From Paraburkholderia sp. PGU19 (lineage in GTDB: Bacteria > Pseudomonadota > Gammaproteobacteria > Burkholderiales > Burkholderiaceae): 64,000 bases of DNA. Both the position numbers and the translations under genes were made by a program. Location: assembly GCF_013426915.1 (NCBI RefSeq), contig NZ_AP023180.1:434001-498000 (forward strand), given 5' to 3'. This document shows, in pieces, positions 1-7,592 of this stretch (the first letter of the stretch is position 1; each line of letters starts with the position of its first letter). The notes below the pieces were generated by a model. That model was not told where the DNA came from. It saw only the letters and a program-made list of their open reading frames with translations, and searched no databases.

Positions 1-2
1 GT

Positions 3-1034
3 CAGCAGAACAACTACTACCAGGTGACATGGGAGCCGCAATGGACGGATTCCACGGCCAACTTCGTCGCGATGTACTCGGCCGTCTACAAAGGGTTGCA
101 TTCGACCGATCCCAACGCCGTTGTCATGGGCACGACGAATGTTTTCCCCGCCAATTGCCCGACGCAGTGCACGCAGGGGTATCTCGCGACCTATGGGCCG
201 CTCGGTATCGGCAACTACCTCGACGGCATCACGACGCACGGCTATTACAACGCGGGCACTTATGCCACTCATCCGCCGGAGCAATACGATACCGATCCGA
301 ACCCGGCCAATGTCGCCAATGCTCTCGATCAGCAGATGCGTTCATTGCGTGCGCAAATGCAGACGGTCAAGCCGAACATGCGGCTATGGGTCACCGAACT
401 CGGCATCAGCTATGACGCGGGCGCCGCGTATGGGCCCAGCTATCCGCCAGCGAATCAGCTATACGGACAGGCCGCCGTCGCGCTGCGCGCGCATCTGATC
501 GTCCTGGGCGAGGGTGCGCAGGTCACGTATTTCTTCTATGGCGCGGATTATCCCGTCGATGTCGGCGAGGGGAGTTTCTTCGATATCGTCGATCCGCAGG
601 GCCAGTATGGCGCGAGCAACGTCAGCCCGAAACCGATGGCGCTTGCATTCGCCGCGCTGACTCGCGTGCTCGATGGCACGCAGACATTGGGGCGTCTAAA
701 CGGATTGCCGTCGATGGTGTATGGCTACGTGTTCCAGCAGTTGAACAACGGGCCCATCGTCACCGCGCTATGGACCCACAACAACGCGAACTGGCCGACG
801 TCGTCGGGCACTTACAGTTCGACCTACAGCACGAGTTACGCACTGACGGTGGATTCACCTGGCGCGAGCGGCCATGTAACGGTGATCGATATGATGGGGA
901 ACCCCGTGTCCGTTGCTTATGCGAACGGTGTCGTGAACCTCACGCTGACAGAGTCGCCGATTTATGTTGTGTCGACGAATGTGAGTGCGTTTACCGGGAA
1001 GTACACGGCGCCCGTGGGGTATACAGGGCAGTAG
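3..1034 (+). CDS. Glycoside hydrolase-like protein, 5' end cut by window edge
   Basis: The frame is open from base 3, so the gene begins upstream of the window. About 343 C-terminal residues are visible. The reading resembles a (beta/alpha)8 glycosidase of clan GH-A type: a WEPQW motif right at the visible start fits the acid/base Glu region that closes strand beta-4, and WVTELGIS (about residue 130) fits the nucleophile Glu of beta-7. After about residue 210 the sequence becomes Ser/Thr/Gly-rich and beta-like, as in the C-terminal sandwich domain of GH39/GH5-related enzymes. The substrate cannot be told. A GTG at 24 would give a truncated protein and is unlikely to be the start. The family assignment is by motif only. 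Confidence 0.6.
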   Translation, partial: QQNNYYQVTWEPQWTDSTANFVAMYSAVYKGLHSTDPNAVVMGTTNVFPANCPTQCTQGYLATYGPLGIGNYLDGITTHGYYNAGTYATHPPEQYDTDPNPANVANALDQQMRSLRAQMQTVKPNMRLWVTELGISYDAGAAYGPSYPPANQLYGQAAVALRAHLIVLGEGAQVTYFFYGADYPVDVGEGSFFDIVDPQGQYGASNVSPKPMALAFAALTRVLDGTQTLGRLNGLPSMVYGYVFQQLNNGPIVTALWTHNNANWPTSSGTYSSTYSTSYALTVDSPGASGHVTVIDMMGNPVSVAYANGVVNLTLTESPIYVVSTNVSAFTGKYTAPVGYTGQ

Positions 1035-1134
1035 TGTGGAAGCGTATGAGCGTCTGTTGATCGGTGTGTTGCGCGGCAGGTTCACCAGCTTTACGCGTTG
1101 CGATGAACGTGAAGCGGCTTGGAGGTGGGGCAAA

Positions 1135-1168
1135 GCCATCATCAGAAGGCTTCGGCGGTGATGATGGC
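1135..1168. terminator. Perfect 10-bp inverted repeat, possible terminator
   Basis: Arms gccatcatca (1135-1144) and tgatgatggc (1159-1168) pair perfectly around a 14-nt loop, about 100 bp after the glycosidase stop. There is no T-tract, so it is a weak candidate for an intrinsic terminator. The rest of 1035-1494 has no gene. It becomes markedly AT-rich from about 1250 and contains the palindrome gatatcgatatc (1296-1307), so it probably holds the promoter of the PAAR gene. Confidence 0.4.
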
Positions 1169-1494
1169 TAGAAAGAATATGGTCTGCTCGGAAGAGTGGT
1201 AAGGCTTGCGAGGCGGACCCGGTGCGCCTTTTGTCTCCAGCGGTCCCGTGTCGTCATGCAGAATAAGAAACAGATGTGGCCACCACATTTGATTAGATAT
1301 CGATATCAATTTTGACGACATTTTACATATATGGCGGGTTCTTGTCGATTATCCTCGTTGAAGATGTTGTGTTAAAAAATAAAAGGATACCGAATCATGT
1401 AGAAAACGATGCTTAATGAATTTAAATGTTTTTTCGTTGCCATCGGTTCGCACGCCGAGCAGCGTAGCCTGAGTGCTTGCGCGGAGAGCCTCTG

Positions 1495-2034
1495 ATGCAG
1501 AGAATTGCCGTAGCAGGCGACCAGACAACGACTGGCGGCCACGTTATCCGTGGCACTTCGACCATCTTCGACGAAAAACAGCGCCCATACGCGCTGAAAA
1601 GCGATTTGGCGACATGTGGAAACTGTAAGGGCGGTTTCCCAATTTACGGTTCCGCGAATGATTGCCTGGTCGATGGACGCCCGATGGTCAAACATTTGGA
1701 CCGGGTGATGTGTCCATGTGGAAAGAACTTTGTACTTGCCAGTGCGACATCGACCTTTCTCTTTACGAGCGGAGGTGAAGCGTTGACTTCAGCGGCTAAA
1801 CCTGAGAAAAAAGGAAATGAAAAGGCAGCCTGCTGGTTCCTGGTGCGTGATGCTACCATCGGAGAGCGATTGGTGAATCAAAGTTTCATCGCGAATGTAG
1901 CGGGTATTCGGCAAGCTGGGATTACAGACGAAAGCGGATATGCGATGATTGAAACGAATGGCGAACAATCGGTAAGTATTCACGCCATATATTCCTCGCC
2001 GAAACGCCCTCTAAGGCACAACGAAGGAAACTGA
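1495..2034 (+). CDS. PAAR-domain protein, T6SS spike tip
   Basis: 179 aa. The N-terminal half is a PAAR domain: the MQRIAVAGDQTTTGGHVI opening, C/G-rich turns and a CPCGK motif near residue 75 are typical of the proteins that cap the VgrG spike of the type VI secretion system. The C-terminal half (about 100 residues, Lys/Glu-rich linker then a short beta-like stretch) has no catalytic motif I recognise and may be an adaptor for the next gene product. An in-frame start exists 6 codons upstream, but the ATG at 1495 has GGAGAG at the right distance. It is followed after 2 nt by the amidase gene, so the two are probably co-transcribed. The region is richer in A/T than its neighbours, which fits horizontal acquisition. 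Confidence 0.8.
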   Translation: MQRIAVAGDQTTTGGHVIRGTSTIFDEKQRPYALKSDLATCGNCKGGFPIYGSANDCLVDGRPMVKHLDRVMCPCGKNFVLASATSTFLFTSGGEALTSAAKPEKKGNEKAACWFLVRDATIGERLVNQSFIANVAGIRQAGITDESGYAMIETNGEQSVSIHAIYSSPKRPLRHNEGN

Positions 2035-2036
2035 TC

Positions 2037-2762
2037 GTGCAAACGGAGTACGACGTCGAACATTGGACTTCTGCTTGCTCTACGATCGGCAACACCAAAG
2101 ATCAAGCTGTTGAAATCAAGGTTAACAACCGCGCCGCGACGCGACAAGCCATCATCAATCTCGTTCGTTCCCAAGGCATGAACTTCGTGACCCGATCAGA
2201 TTGGGGCGCCCACAAGAATCGCTCGGAGCGGATGGTTGATGATTGGAGCTATAGCAAGATCGCAATTCATCACGCTGGACGAAGTTTTTCATGTGGACCC
2301 GCCGCGCTGCAGCTAGAGGAAATCCAGGAAATGCAGATGAGAAGGAGTGTCGCGGCAATGGACGACATTGGTTATCACTATGCACTGGATTGTTTTGGCA
2401 ACGTGTTCGAAGGACGCGATATTCGGTTCAAGGGGGAGAGCGTACGCAACTACAATACCGGGGTAATTGGAATCGTTTTGCTGGAAAATATGACGACACC
2501 CCATGAGGGAAATGATGGGGTCGCGGCGATTCGTACATTACTGGATCGAATCGGCTTTGTTCAGCGTCCAGAAATAATTGAGCAGCAACAACGATCGCTG
2601 CGAATATTCATCGATATTCTGTGTGAGTTCTTCTTCATTAACACGCTTGGTGGACACCGTGAGTTTCCGGGACAATCAGGCGAAGGGAAAATTTGTCCCG
2701 GTAACGTCGGTCTGGCGCTAGTCGAGGCGTTGAGGAAAGCAACAGGACTGAACGCACCATGA
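2037..2762 (+). CDS. N-acetylmuramoyl-L-alanine amidase (amidase_2), likely T6SS effector
   Basis: 241 aa, GTG start with AAGGAAA upstream. After an about 45-residue N-terminal stretch, an amidase_2/PGRP (T7-lysozyme-like) domain runs from about 50 to 235. The Zn ligands are recognisable: H78/H79 in IAIHHAG, H207 in GGHREF and C220 in KICPG. Y113-H114 fits the catalytic Tyr region, and the substrate-side GYHY and GNVFEGR motifs are in place. Such enzymes cut the amide between MurNAc and the stem peptide. There is no signal peptide, which argues against a housekeeping periplasmic amidase and for delivery by the upstream PAAR protein. The 3' end overlaps the next gene by ATGA, as in effector-immunity pairs. 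Enzyme family is secure; the effector role is inferred from context. Confidence 0.85.
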   Translation: MQTEYDVEHWTSACSTIGNTKDQAVEIKVNNRAATRQAIINLVRSQGMNFVTRSDWGAHKNRSERMVDDWSYSKIAIHHAGRSFSCGPAALQLEEIQEMQMRRSVAAMDDIGYHYALDCFGNVFEGRDIRFKGESVRNYNTGVIGIVLLENMTTPHEGNDGVAAIRTLLDRIGFVQRPEIIEQQQRSLRIFIDILCEFFFINTLGGHREFPGQSGEGKICPGNVGLALVEALRKATGLNAP

Positions 2763-3076
2763 AAGTTTGGCGGACGTACTTACCGAGCGTGCTCGTTGTC
2801 GGAATCTTCATGCTCGTGATCGCGAACACAGGCTTCGTTAGAACCTATCTGGACGAAGAAGTGCAAACGACGTTTTTCATGAAGCGCCACCCCACGTTGA
2901 TAGTGGAATTTCACGATCCATTTGCCAATGAATCGGATGACATGGCGGTCGCTCAGTTGTCGGTGTCTGAAAGAGCCCGTTTTGCCGAATATTGCAAATA
3001 TCGATTTGGCATCGACGATGTCAGCATTCAGGCGCTTGAAGGTTGTAAGGCACTAAGGCCTGGATATCTGCGGTAA
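2759..3076 (+). CDS. Small membrane-anchored protein, candidate immunity protein
   Basis: 105 aa. One hydrophobic segment (about residues 8-26, YLPSVLVVGIFMLVIANTG) is followed by a charged domain of about 75 residues with two Cys (C80 and C95 by count). That fits a type II membrane protein or a periplasmic domain with an uncleaved anchor. I do not recognise a family. Its start overlaps the amidase stop (ATGA), which implies translational coupling. A periplasmic protein coupled to a peptidoglycan amidase effector is the usual arrangement for immunity proteins, so this is the best functional guess. It has the same lower GC as the two genes before it. Confidence 0.65.
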   Translation: MKVWRTYLPSVLVVGIFMLVIANTGFVRTYLDEEVQTTFFMKRHPTLIVEFHDPFANESDDMAVAQLSVSERARFAEYCKYRFGIDDVSIQALEGCKALRPGYLR

Positions 3077-3151
3077 GCGCCATCTGCGAGCAGTGCGTTG
3101 AGCGTGTTTTGTGGAGCGCCAATCGAAGCGAGATGTTCTGGCGTCCCCCCC

Positions 3152-4237
3152 TCAAAACACATCCACTCTCCCCGGAAACGTCTCCTCATAAGCCACCGCC
3201 GCGTCCCCCTCAACCGGCGTTCCCCCGCGTTGTTCTCTGAACATCACCGGAGGCATCCCAAACTCTTTGCGGAACTCACGTCCGAGATGCGAAGCATCAG
3301 AAAACCCGCAACTCGAAGCAATATCCGCGACCGTCCTGTCCGAACTCGTCAGTAGCCACGCTGCCGTTCTCAACCGAACCTGCTTCGCAAACGCCTGCGG
3401 ACTCTTCCCCGTCTCGGCCTTGAACAACCGCTCCAACTGCCGCGGCGAAAGATCGAGCTTGCAAGCCAGTTCTTCCAAAGGCAACGTACGCCCGACATGT
3501 TGCTCCATCAACAAAATCGCGCGCTTGACCTTCGGATGCGTCGCCGGCTCCAGCCCCGGCGGATGAGGCTGCGGCGCATTCCCCTTCTGCATCTCCCCGA
3601 CCAGCAAAATCCGCAGCGCCTTCTGCACGGTCGCCGTTTCGAAGTGACGCAGCAGAATCGCCGCCGCCACATCGATCGAAGCCCGTCCGCCCGAGCACGT
3701 AATCCGTCGACGGTCGATCACGAACAGCCGGTCCGCGATCAACGCATCCGAATTGACGGAAGGAAAGCGCTCGACGAAATCCCAGTAGTGAAACCAGCTC
3801 ACGCAAATCCGGTGCTCGTCGAGCACGCCCGCGCGCATCAACGCGAACACACCCGTGCAGATGCCGACCAGCGTCGTGTTCCCGCGCGCCGCTGCGCGGA
3901 TGAACTGCAAGGTTTCGTCGTTCGCCTGCGGCCCCGAATGCAACAGCCCGCCGACGACGACTACATAGTCGAACGGCTCCGCGTCGGCGAAGGTTTCCCA
4001 CGGCGTGATCTGGATGCCGCAACTCGCGCGCACGGGCGCGAGCGTGTCGCCGATCACGCTCCACGAGCAGCGCACGGGCTTGCTGTAATCGCCTTCGTCG
4101 GCGGATAGACGCAGCATGTCGACGAAGCCGGAAAACGCCGTCAGCGTGAAGTTCGGCAGCAGGATGATGCCGAAGCGGATGCGCTCTTTGGGCAGCGCAT
4201 CGATGGAAGTCAACGGTAGTGAATCAACGATGGTCAT
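3152..4237 (-). CDS. GATase1-AraC (GlxA-type) regulator, probably for sarcosine/betaine catabolism
   Basis: 361 aa. Residues about 20-200 form a DJ-1/PfpI-like class I glutamine amidotransferase domain ([23 protein letters not shown] nucleophile-elbow-like stretch). Residues about 235-340 form an AraC-type double HTH ending in [20 protein letters not shown]. This architecture is shared by GbdR, SouR, CdhR and ArgR of Pseudomonas. It lies divergently from sdaA-soxBDAG, the arrangement expected of a regulator of sarcosine use (SouR-like), and a separate GbdR-like gene lies at 46553-47572. The specific role is inferred. No clear ribosome binding site precedes the chosen ATG, so the start is less certain. 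Confidence 0.75.
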   Translation of the reverse strand: MTIVDSLPLTSIDALPKERIRFGIILLPNFTLTAFSGFVDMLRLSADEGDYSKPVRCSWSVIGDTLAPVRASCGIQITPWETFADAEPFDYVVVVGGLLHSGPQANDETLQFIRAAARGNTTLVGICTGVFALMRAGVLDEHRICVSWFHYWDFVERFPSVNSDALIADRLFVIDRRRITCSGGRASIDVAAAILLRHFETATVQKALRILLVGEMQKGNAPQPHPPGLEPATHPKVKRAILLMEQHVGRTLPLEELACKLDLSPRQLERLFKAETGKSPQAFAKQVRLRTAAWLLTSSDRTVADIASSCGFSDASHLGREFRKEFGMPPVMFREQRGGTPVEGDAAVAYEETFPGRVDVF

Positions 4238-4340
4238 GGCGCGATGGCGCAGTGGTCCGGCAAGTTCAATCGACTGATAACAAAAAAGCGAAACCCAAAC
4301 GCGCCCGCACGCGGGATAACCCTAGCGTCGCCGATTCGTG

Positions 4341-4487
4341 CCCGCCGCTCTTGTCCTTTTCCGACACCGACTTGCGCAGATGCGAAGCGCGTTCATCCCC
4401 GCGTGGCTTGGGCTCCGGCGGATCGACCGGGCGCCCGGACTTGCGTTTTTCCGTCACCGAGTTGCGGAGAAACGAAGTCCGGGCGCC
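4341..4487. repeat. 90-bp-spaced degenerate direct repeat with long hairpin in the sdaA leader
   Basis: Bases 4341-4395 and 4431-4485 align at an offset of exactly 90 bp (for example ccgacaccga versus ccgtcaccga, cttgcgcaga versus gttgcggaga). The second unit is also an inverted repeat: ggcgcccggactt (4430-4442) pairs perfectly with aagtccgggcgcc (4475-4487), and cgtttttccg pairs with cggagaaacg just inside, giving an approximately 23-bp hairpin. It lies in the 371-bp gap between the divergent regulator and sdaA. No known riboswitch consensus is evident. The function may be a leader attenuator, an operator or simply a repeat remnant. Confidence 0.5.
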
Positions 4488-4608
4488 ATCTGGCGTCGCC
4501 ATCCCACGTCGATGCCGTTTTTGTTCTATCGGCGGATTTTACGCTTTGGTGTACTGGCGTCACTGCGGAGTTCACGCATTTCCGCCCACCTACCTGAGCA
4601 AGGTTTCC

Positions 4609-5997
4609 ATGAACGTCAGCGTTTTCGACCTGTTCAAGATCGGCATCGGCCCATCGAGTTCGCACACAGTCGGCCCGATGATCGCCGCCTGCCGCTTCGC
4701 TTCCCATATCGAGGACGCGAACCTGCTCGCGTTCGTGCGCCGCGTAAAAGTCGAGCTGTACGGCTCGCTCGGCGCGACGGGCAAGGGCCACGGCACCGAT
4801 AAGGCCGTGCTGCTCGGCCTCGAAGGCCATCTGCCCGATACCATCGACCCCGACCTGATCGAACCGCGCCTCGTCGATATCCGCAAGGGTAAGCGCCTGT
4901 CGCTGCTCGGCAAGCACGAGGTCGGCTTCGAAGAGAAGGAGCACATCGCGTTCTTCCGCCGTCTGATGAGCGGCACGGGCAGCGTCGTGCATCCGAACGG
5001 CATGCGCTTCCAGGCCTTCGACGAGAACGGCCAGCTGCTGGTCGAGAAAGAGTATTACTCGGTCGGCGGCGGCTTCGTCGTGAACCGCGAAGGCGACCGT
5101 GTCAACGGCGTGCGTGCGGGCGGCGAAGTGCCGTATCCGTTCCGCACCGGCGACGATCTGATGCGCGTGTGCTGTGAAAGCGGCCTGTCCGTCGCGCAGG
5201 TGACGTTCGCCAACGAATGCGCATCGCGCGCTCCGGAAGACGTGCGCGAAGGCCTGCTGACGATCTGGCGCACGATGGCCGCCTGTGTCGAACGCGGGTG
5301 CAAGATGCATGGCGAACTGCCCGGTCCGATGCGCGTGAAGCGCCGCGCCGCCGATCTCACGGTGCAACTGCGCACGCGTTCGGAAGAGTCGCTGCGCGAT
5401 CCGCTGTCGATGCTCGACTGGGTCAACCTCTATGCGATGGCCGTCAACGAAGAGAACGCCGCCGGCGGCCGCGTCGTAACCGCGCCGACCAACGGCGCAG
5501 CGGGCGTGATTCCCGCCGTGCTGCACTACTACGTGAAGTTCGTGCCGGGCTCGAACGAAAACGGCATCATCGACTTCCTTTTGACGGCGGCCGCCATCGG
5601 CATCATCTACAAGGAAACGGCGTCGATCTCGGGTGCGGAAGTGGGCTGCCAGGGCGAAGTGGGCGTCGCGTGTTCAATGGCTGCAGCGGCGCTCGCGGCC
5701 GTGATGGGCGGCACGCCGTCGCAAGTCGAGAACGCCGCTGAAATCGGCATGGAACACAACCTCGGCATGACCTGCGACCCGGTCGGCGGCCTGGTGCAGA
5801 TTCCGTGCATCGAGCGCAACGCAATGGGCGCGATCAAGGCGCTGAACGCATCGCGGATGGCGTTGAAGGGCGACGGCCAGCACTACGTGACGCTCGACAA
5901 CGTCATCAAGACGATGCGCGAAACAGGCGCCGATATGAAAACGAAATACAAGGAGACGTCGCGCGGTGGTCTCGCCGTGAACGTCATCGAATGTTAA
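4609..5997 (+). CDS. sdaA: L-serine ammonia-lyase (iron-sulfur type)
   Basis: 462 aa. Converts L-serine to pyruvate and ammonia, the last step by which betaine carbon reaches central metabolism. The N-terminal [16 protein letters not shown] motif and the C-terminal Fe-S domain with conserved Cys in [20 protein letters not shown] and IPCIERNA are diagnostic of single-chain [4Fe-4S] serine dehydratases, and the length is normal. The reading frame is open back to 4219, but that extension overlaps the divergent regulator and the leader hairpin. The ATG at 4609 gives the canonical [12 protein letters not shown] start. It is the first gene of the sox operon, 28 bp before soxB. Confidence 0.95.
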   Translation: MNVSVFDLFKIGIGPSSSHTVGPMIAACRFASHIEDANLLAFVRRVKVELYGSLGATGKGHGTDKAVLLGLEGHLPDTIDPDLIEPRLVDIRKGKRLSLLGKHEVGFEEKEHIAFFRRLMSGTGSVVHPNGMRFQAFDENGQLLVEKEYYSVGGGFVVNREGDRVNGVRAGGEVPYPFRTGDDLMRVCCESGLSVAQVTFANECASRAPEDVREGLLTIWRTMAACVERGCKMHGELPGPMRVKRRAADLTVQLRTRSEESLRDPLSMLDWVNLYAMAVNEENAAGGRVVTAPTNGAAGVIPAVLHYYVKFVPGSNENGIIDFLLTAAAIGIIYKETASISGAEVGCQGEVGVACSMAAAALAAVMGGTPSQVENAAEIGMEHNLGMTCDPVGGLVQIPCIERNAMGAIKALNASRMALKGDGQHYVTLDNVIKTMRETGADMKTKYKETSRGGLAVNVIEC

Positions 5998-6025
5998 TGG
6001 TAACGAGTAACAAGGGGTCTGCACG

Positions 6026-7270
6026 ATGAGCCGCTATTCGATATTCAGTCTGTTCCGCAACGGGTTGTCGTATCACGAGAACTGGGAGCGACAGTGGAGA
6101 AGCCCGGAACCGAAAAAGGAATATGACGTCGTGATCGTCGGTGGCGGCGGGCACGGTCTTGCGACGGCGTATTACCTCGCGAAAGAACACGGCGTGAAGA
6201 ACGTCGCGATTCTGGAGAAGGGCTGGATCGGTGGCGGCAATACGGCGCGTAACACGACGATCGTGCGTTCGAACTATCTGTGGGACGAATCGGCGGCGTT
6301 GTACGAGAAGGCGATGAAGCTGTGGGAAGGCTTGTCGCAAGATCTCAACTACAACGTGATGTTCTCGCAGCGCGGCGTGCTGAATCTCGCGCACACGCTG
6401 CAGGACGTGCGCGACACCGAGCGCCGCGTGAATGCGAACCGGCTGAACGGCGTCGATGCCGAATTCCTGACGCCCGAGCAGATCAAGGAAATCGAGCCGA
6501 CGATCAACCTGAATAGCCGTTATCCCGTGCTCGGCGCATCGATTCAACGTCGTGCGGGCGTCGCGCGTCACGATGCCGTTGCGTGGGGCTTTGCACGCGG
6601 CGCGGATCAGGCAGGCGTCGACATCATCCAGAACTGCCAGGTGACGGGCATTCGCCGTGACGGCGGCCGCGTGACGGGCGTCGATACGGTGAAGGGTTTC
6701 ATCAAGGCGAAGAAGGTCGCCGTCGTCGCAGCCGGCAACACGACGACGCTCGCCGACATGGCGGGCATCCGTCTGCCGCTCGAAAGCCATCCGCTGCAGG
6801 CACTGGTGTCCGAGCCGATCAAGCCCGTGGTCAACTCGGTGATCATGTCGAACGCGGTGCACGCGTACATCAGCCAGTCCGACAAGGGCGATCTGGTGAT
6901 CGGCGCGGGCGTCGATCAGTACACGGGCTTTGGGCAGCGCGGCAGCTTCCACATTATCGAAGGCACGCTGCAGGCCATCGTCGAAATGTTCCCGGTGTTC
7001 TCGCGTGTGCGCATGAACCGCCAGTGGGGTGGCATCGTCGACGTGTCGCCGGATGCGTGCCCGATCATCAGCAAGACCGACGTGAAGGGCCTGTACTTCA
7101 ACTGCGGCTGGGGCACGGGCGGCTTCAAGGCGACGCCGGGCTCGGGCTGGGTGTTCGCGCACACCATCGCCAACGACGAACCGCATCCGCTGAACGCGGC
7201 GTTCTCGCTGGACCGCTTCTATACCGGCCATCTGATCGACGAACACGGCGCGGCTGCCGTGGCCCACTGA
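6026..7270 (+). CDS. soxB: Heterotetrameric sarcosine oxidase, beta subunit
   Basis: 414 aa, the usual length. Carries the FAD that oxidises sarcosine and the covalently bound FMN that passes electrons to oxygen. A Rossmann motif [10 protein letters not shown] lies at 36-45 with the DAO-type fold after it. H182 in GVARHDA matches the His that carries the covalent FMN in characterised tetrameric sarcosine oxidases. Located in the cytoplasm with SoxD, SoxA and SoxG. Followed by soxD after 22 bp. Confidence 0.96.
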   Translation: MSRYSIFSLFRNGLSYHENWERQWRSPEPKKEYDVVIVGGGGHGLATAYYLAKEHGVKNVAILEKGWIGGGNTARNTTIVRSNYLWDESAALYEKAMKLWEGLSQDLNYNVMFSQRGVLNLAHTLQDVRDTERRVNANRLNGVDAEFLTPEQIKEIEPTINLNSRYPVLGASIQRRAGVARHDAVAWGFARGADQAGVDIIQNCQVTGIRRDGGRVTGVDTVKGFIKAKKVAVVAAGNTTTLADMAGIRLPLESHPLQALVSEPIKPVVNSVIMSNAVHAYISQSDKGDLVIGAGVDQYTGFGQRGSFHIIEGTLQAIVEMFPVFSRVRMNRQWGGIVDVSPDACPIISKTDVKGLYFNCGWGTGGFKATPGSGWVFAHTIANDEPHPLNAAFSLDRFYTGHLIDEHGAAAVAH

Positions 7271-7292
7271 CCGCATTTTCCTGGAAACCATC

Positions 7293-7592
7293 ATGCTGAC
7301 AATCGAATGCCCGTGGTGCGGTCCGCGCGCCGAATCCGAATTTAGCTGCGGCGGCGAAGCCGATATTGCACGTCCGCTCGACACCGACAAGCTCACCGAC
7401 CGCGAATGGGGCGAGTACCTGTTCATGCGCAAGAACCCGCGCGGCGTGCATCGCGAGCAATGGATGCACACGCAGGGCTGCCGCCGTTGGTTCATGGCGA
7501 CGCGCGACACCGTCTCGTATCAGATTCAAGGCTACGAAACGTTCAAGATGGGCAACACGTCCGCCGACGCACAAGAGGGCAACAAGCAATGA
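7293..7592 (+). CDS. soxD: Sarcosine oxidase, delta subunit
   Basis: 99 aa. This small subunit binds a structural zinc ion; C6 and C9 in IECPWCG, H59 and C63 in HTQGCRRW are the expected ligands. Its 3' end overlaps soxA by ATGA, which indicates translational coupling and matches the fixed soxB-D-A-G order found in Pseudomonas, Burkholderia and Corynebacterium. Confidence 0.95.
   Translation: MLTIECPWCGPRAESEFSCGGEADIARPLDTDKLTDREWGEYLFMRKNPRGVHREQWMHTQGCRRWFMATRDTVSYQIQGYETFKMGNTSADAQEGNKQ

Noticed and set aside
4219..4608. N-terminal extension of sdaA by 130 codons
   Set aside because: It overlaps the divergent regulator start and the leader hairpin, is low in protein-like character, and the ATG at 4609 gives the canonical serine dehydratase N-terminus.
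4238..4608. Glycine riboswitch upstream of sdaA
   Set aside because: The conserved purine-rich core motifs of glycine aptamers were not found; only the repeat-derived hairpin is seen.
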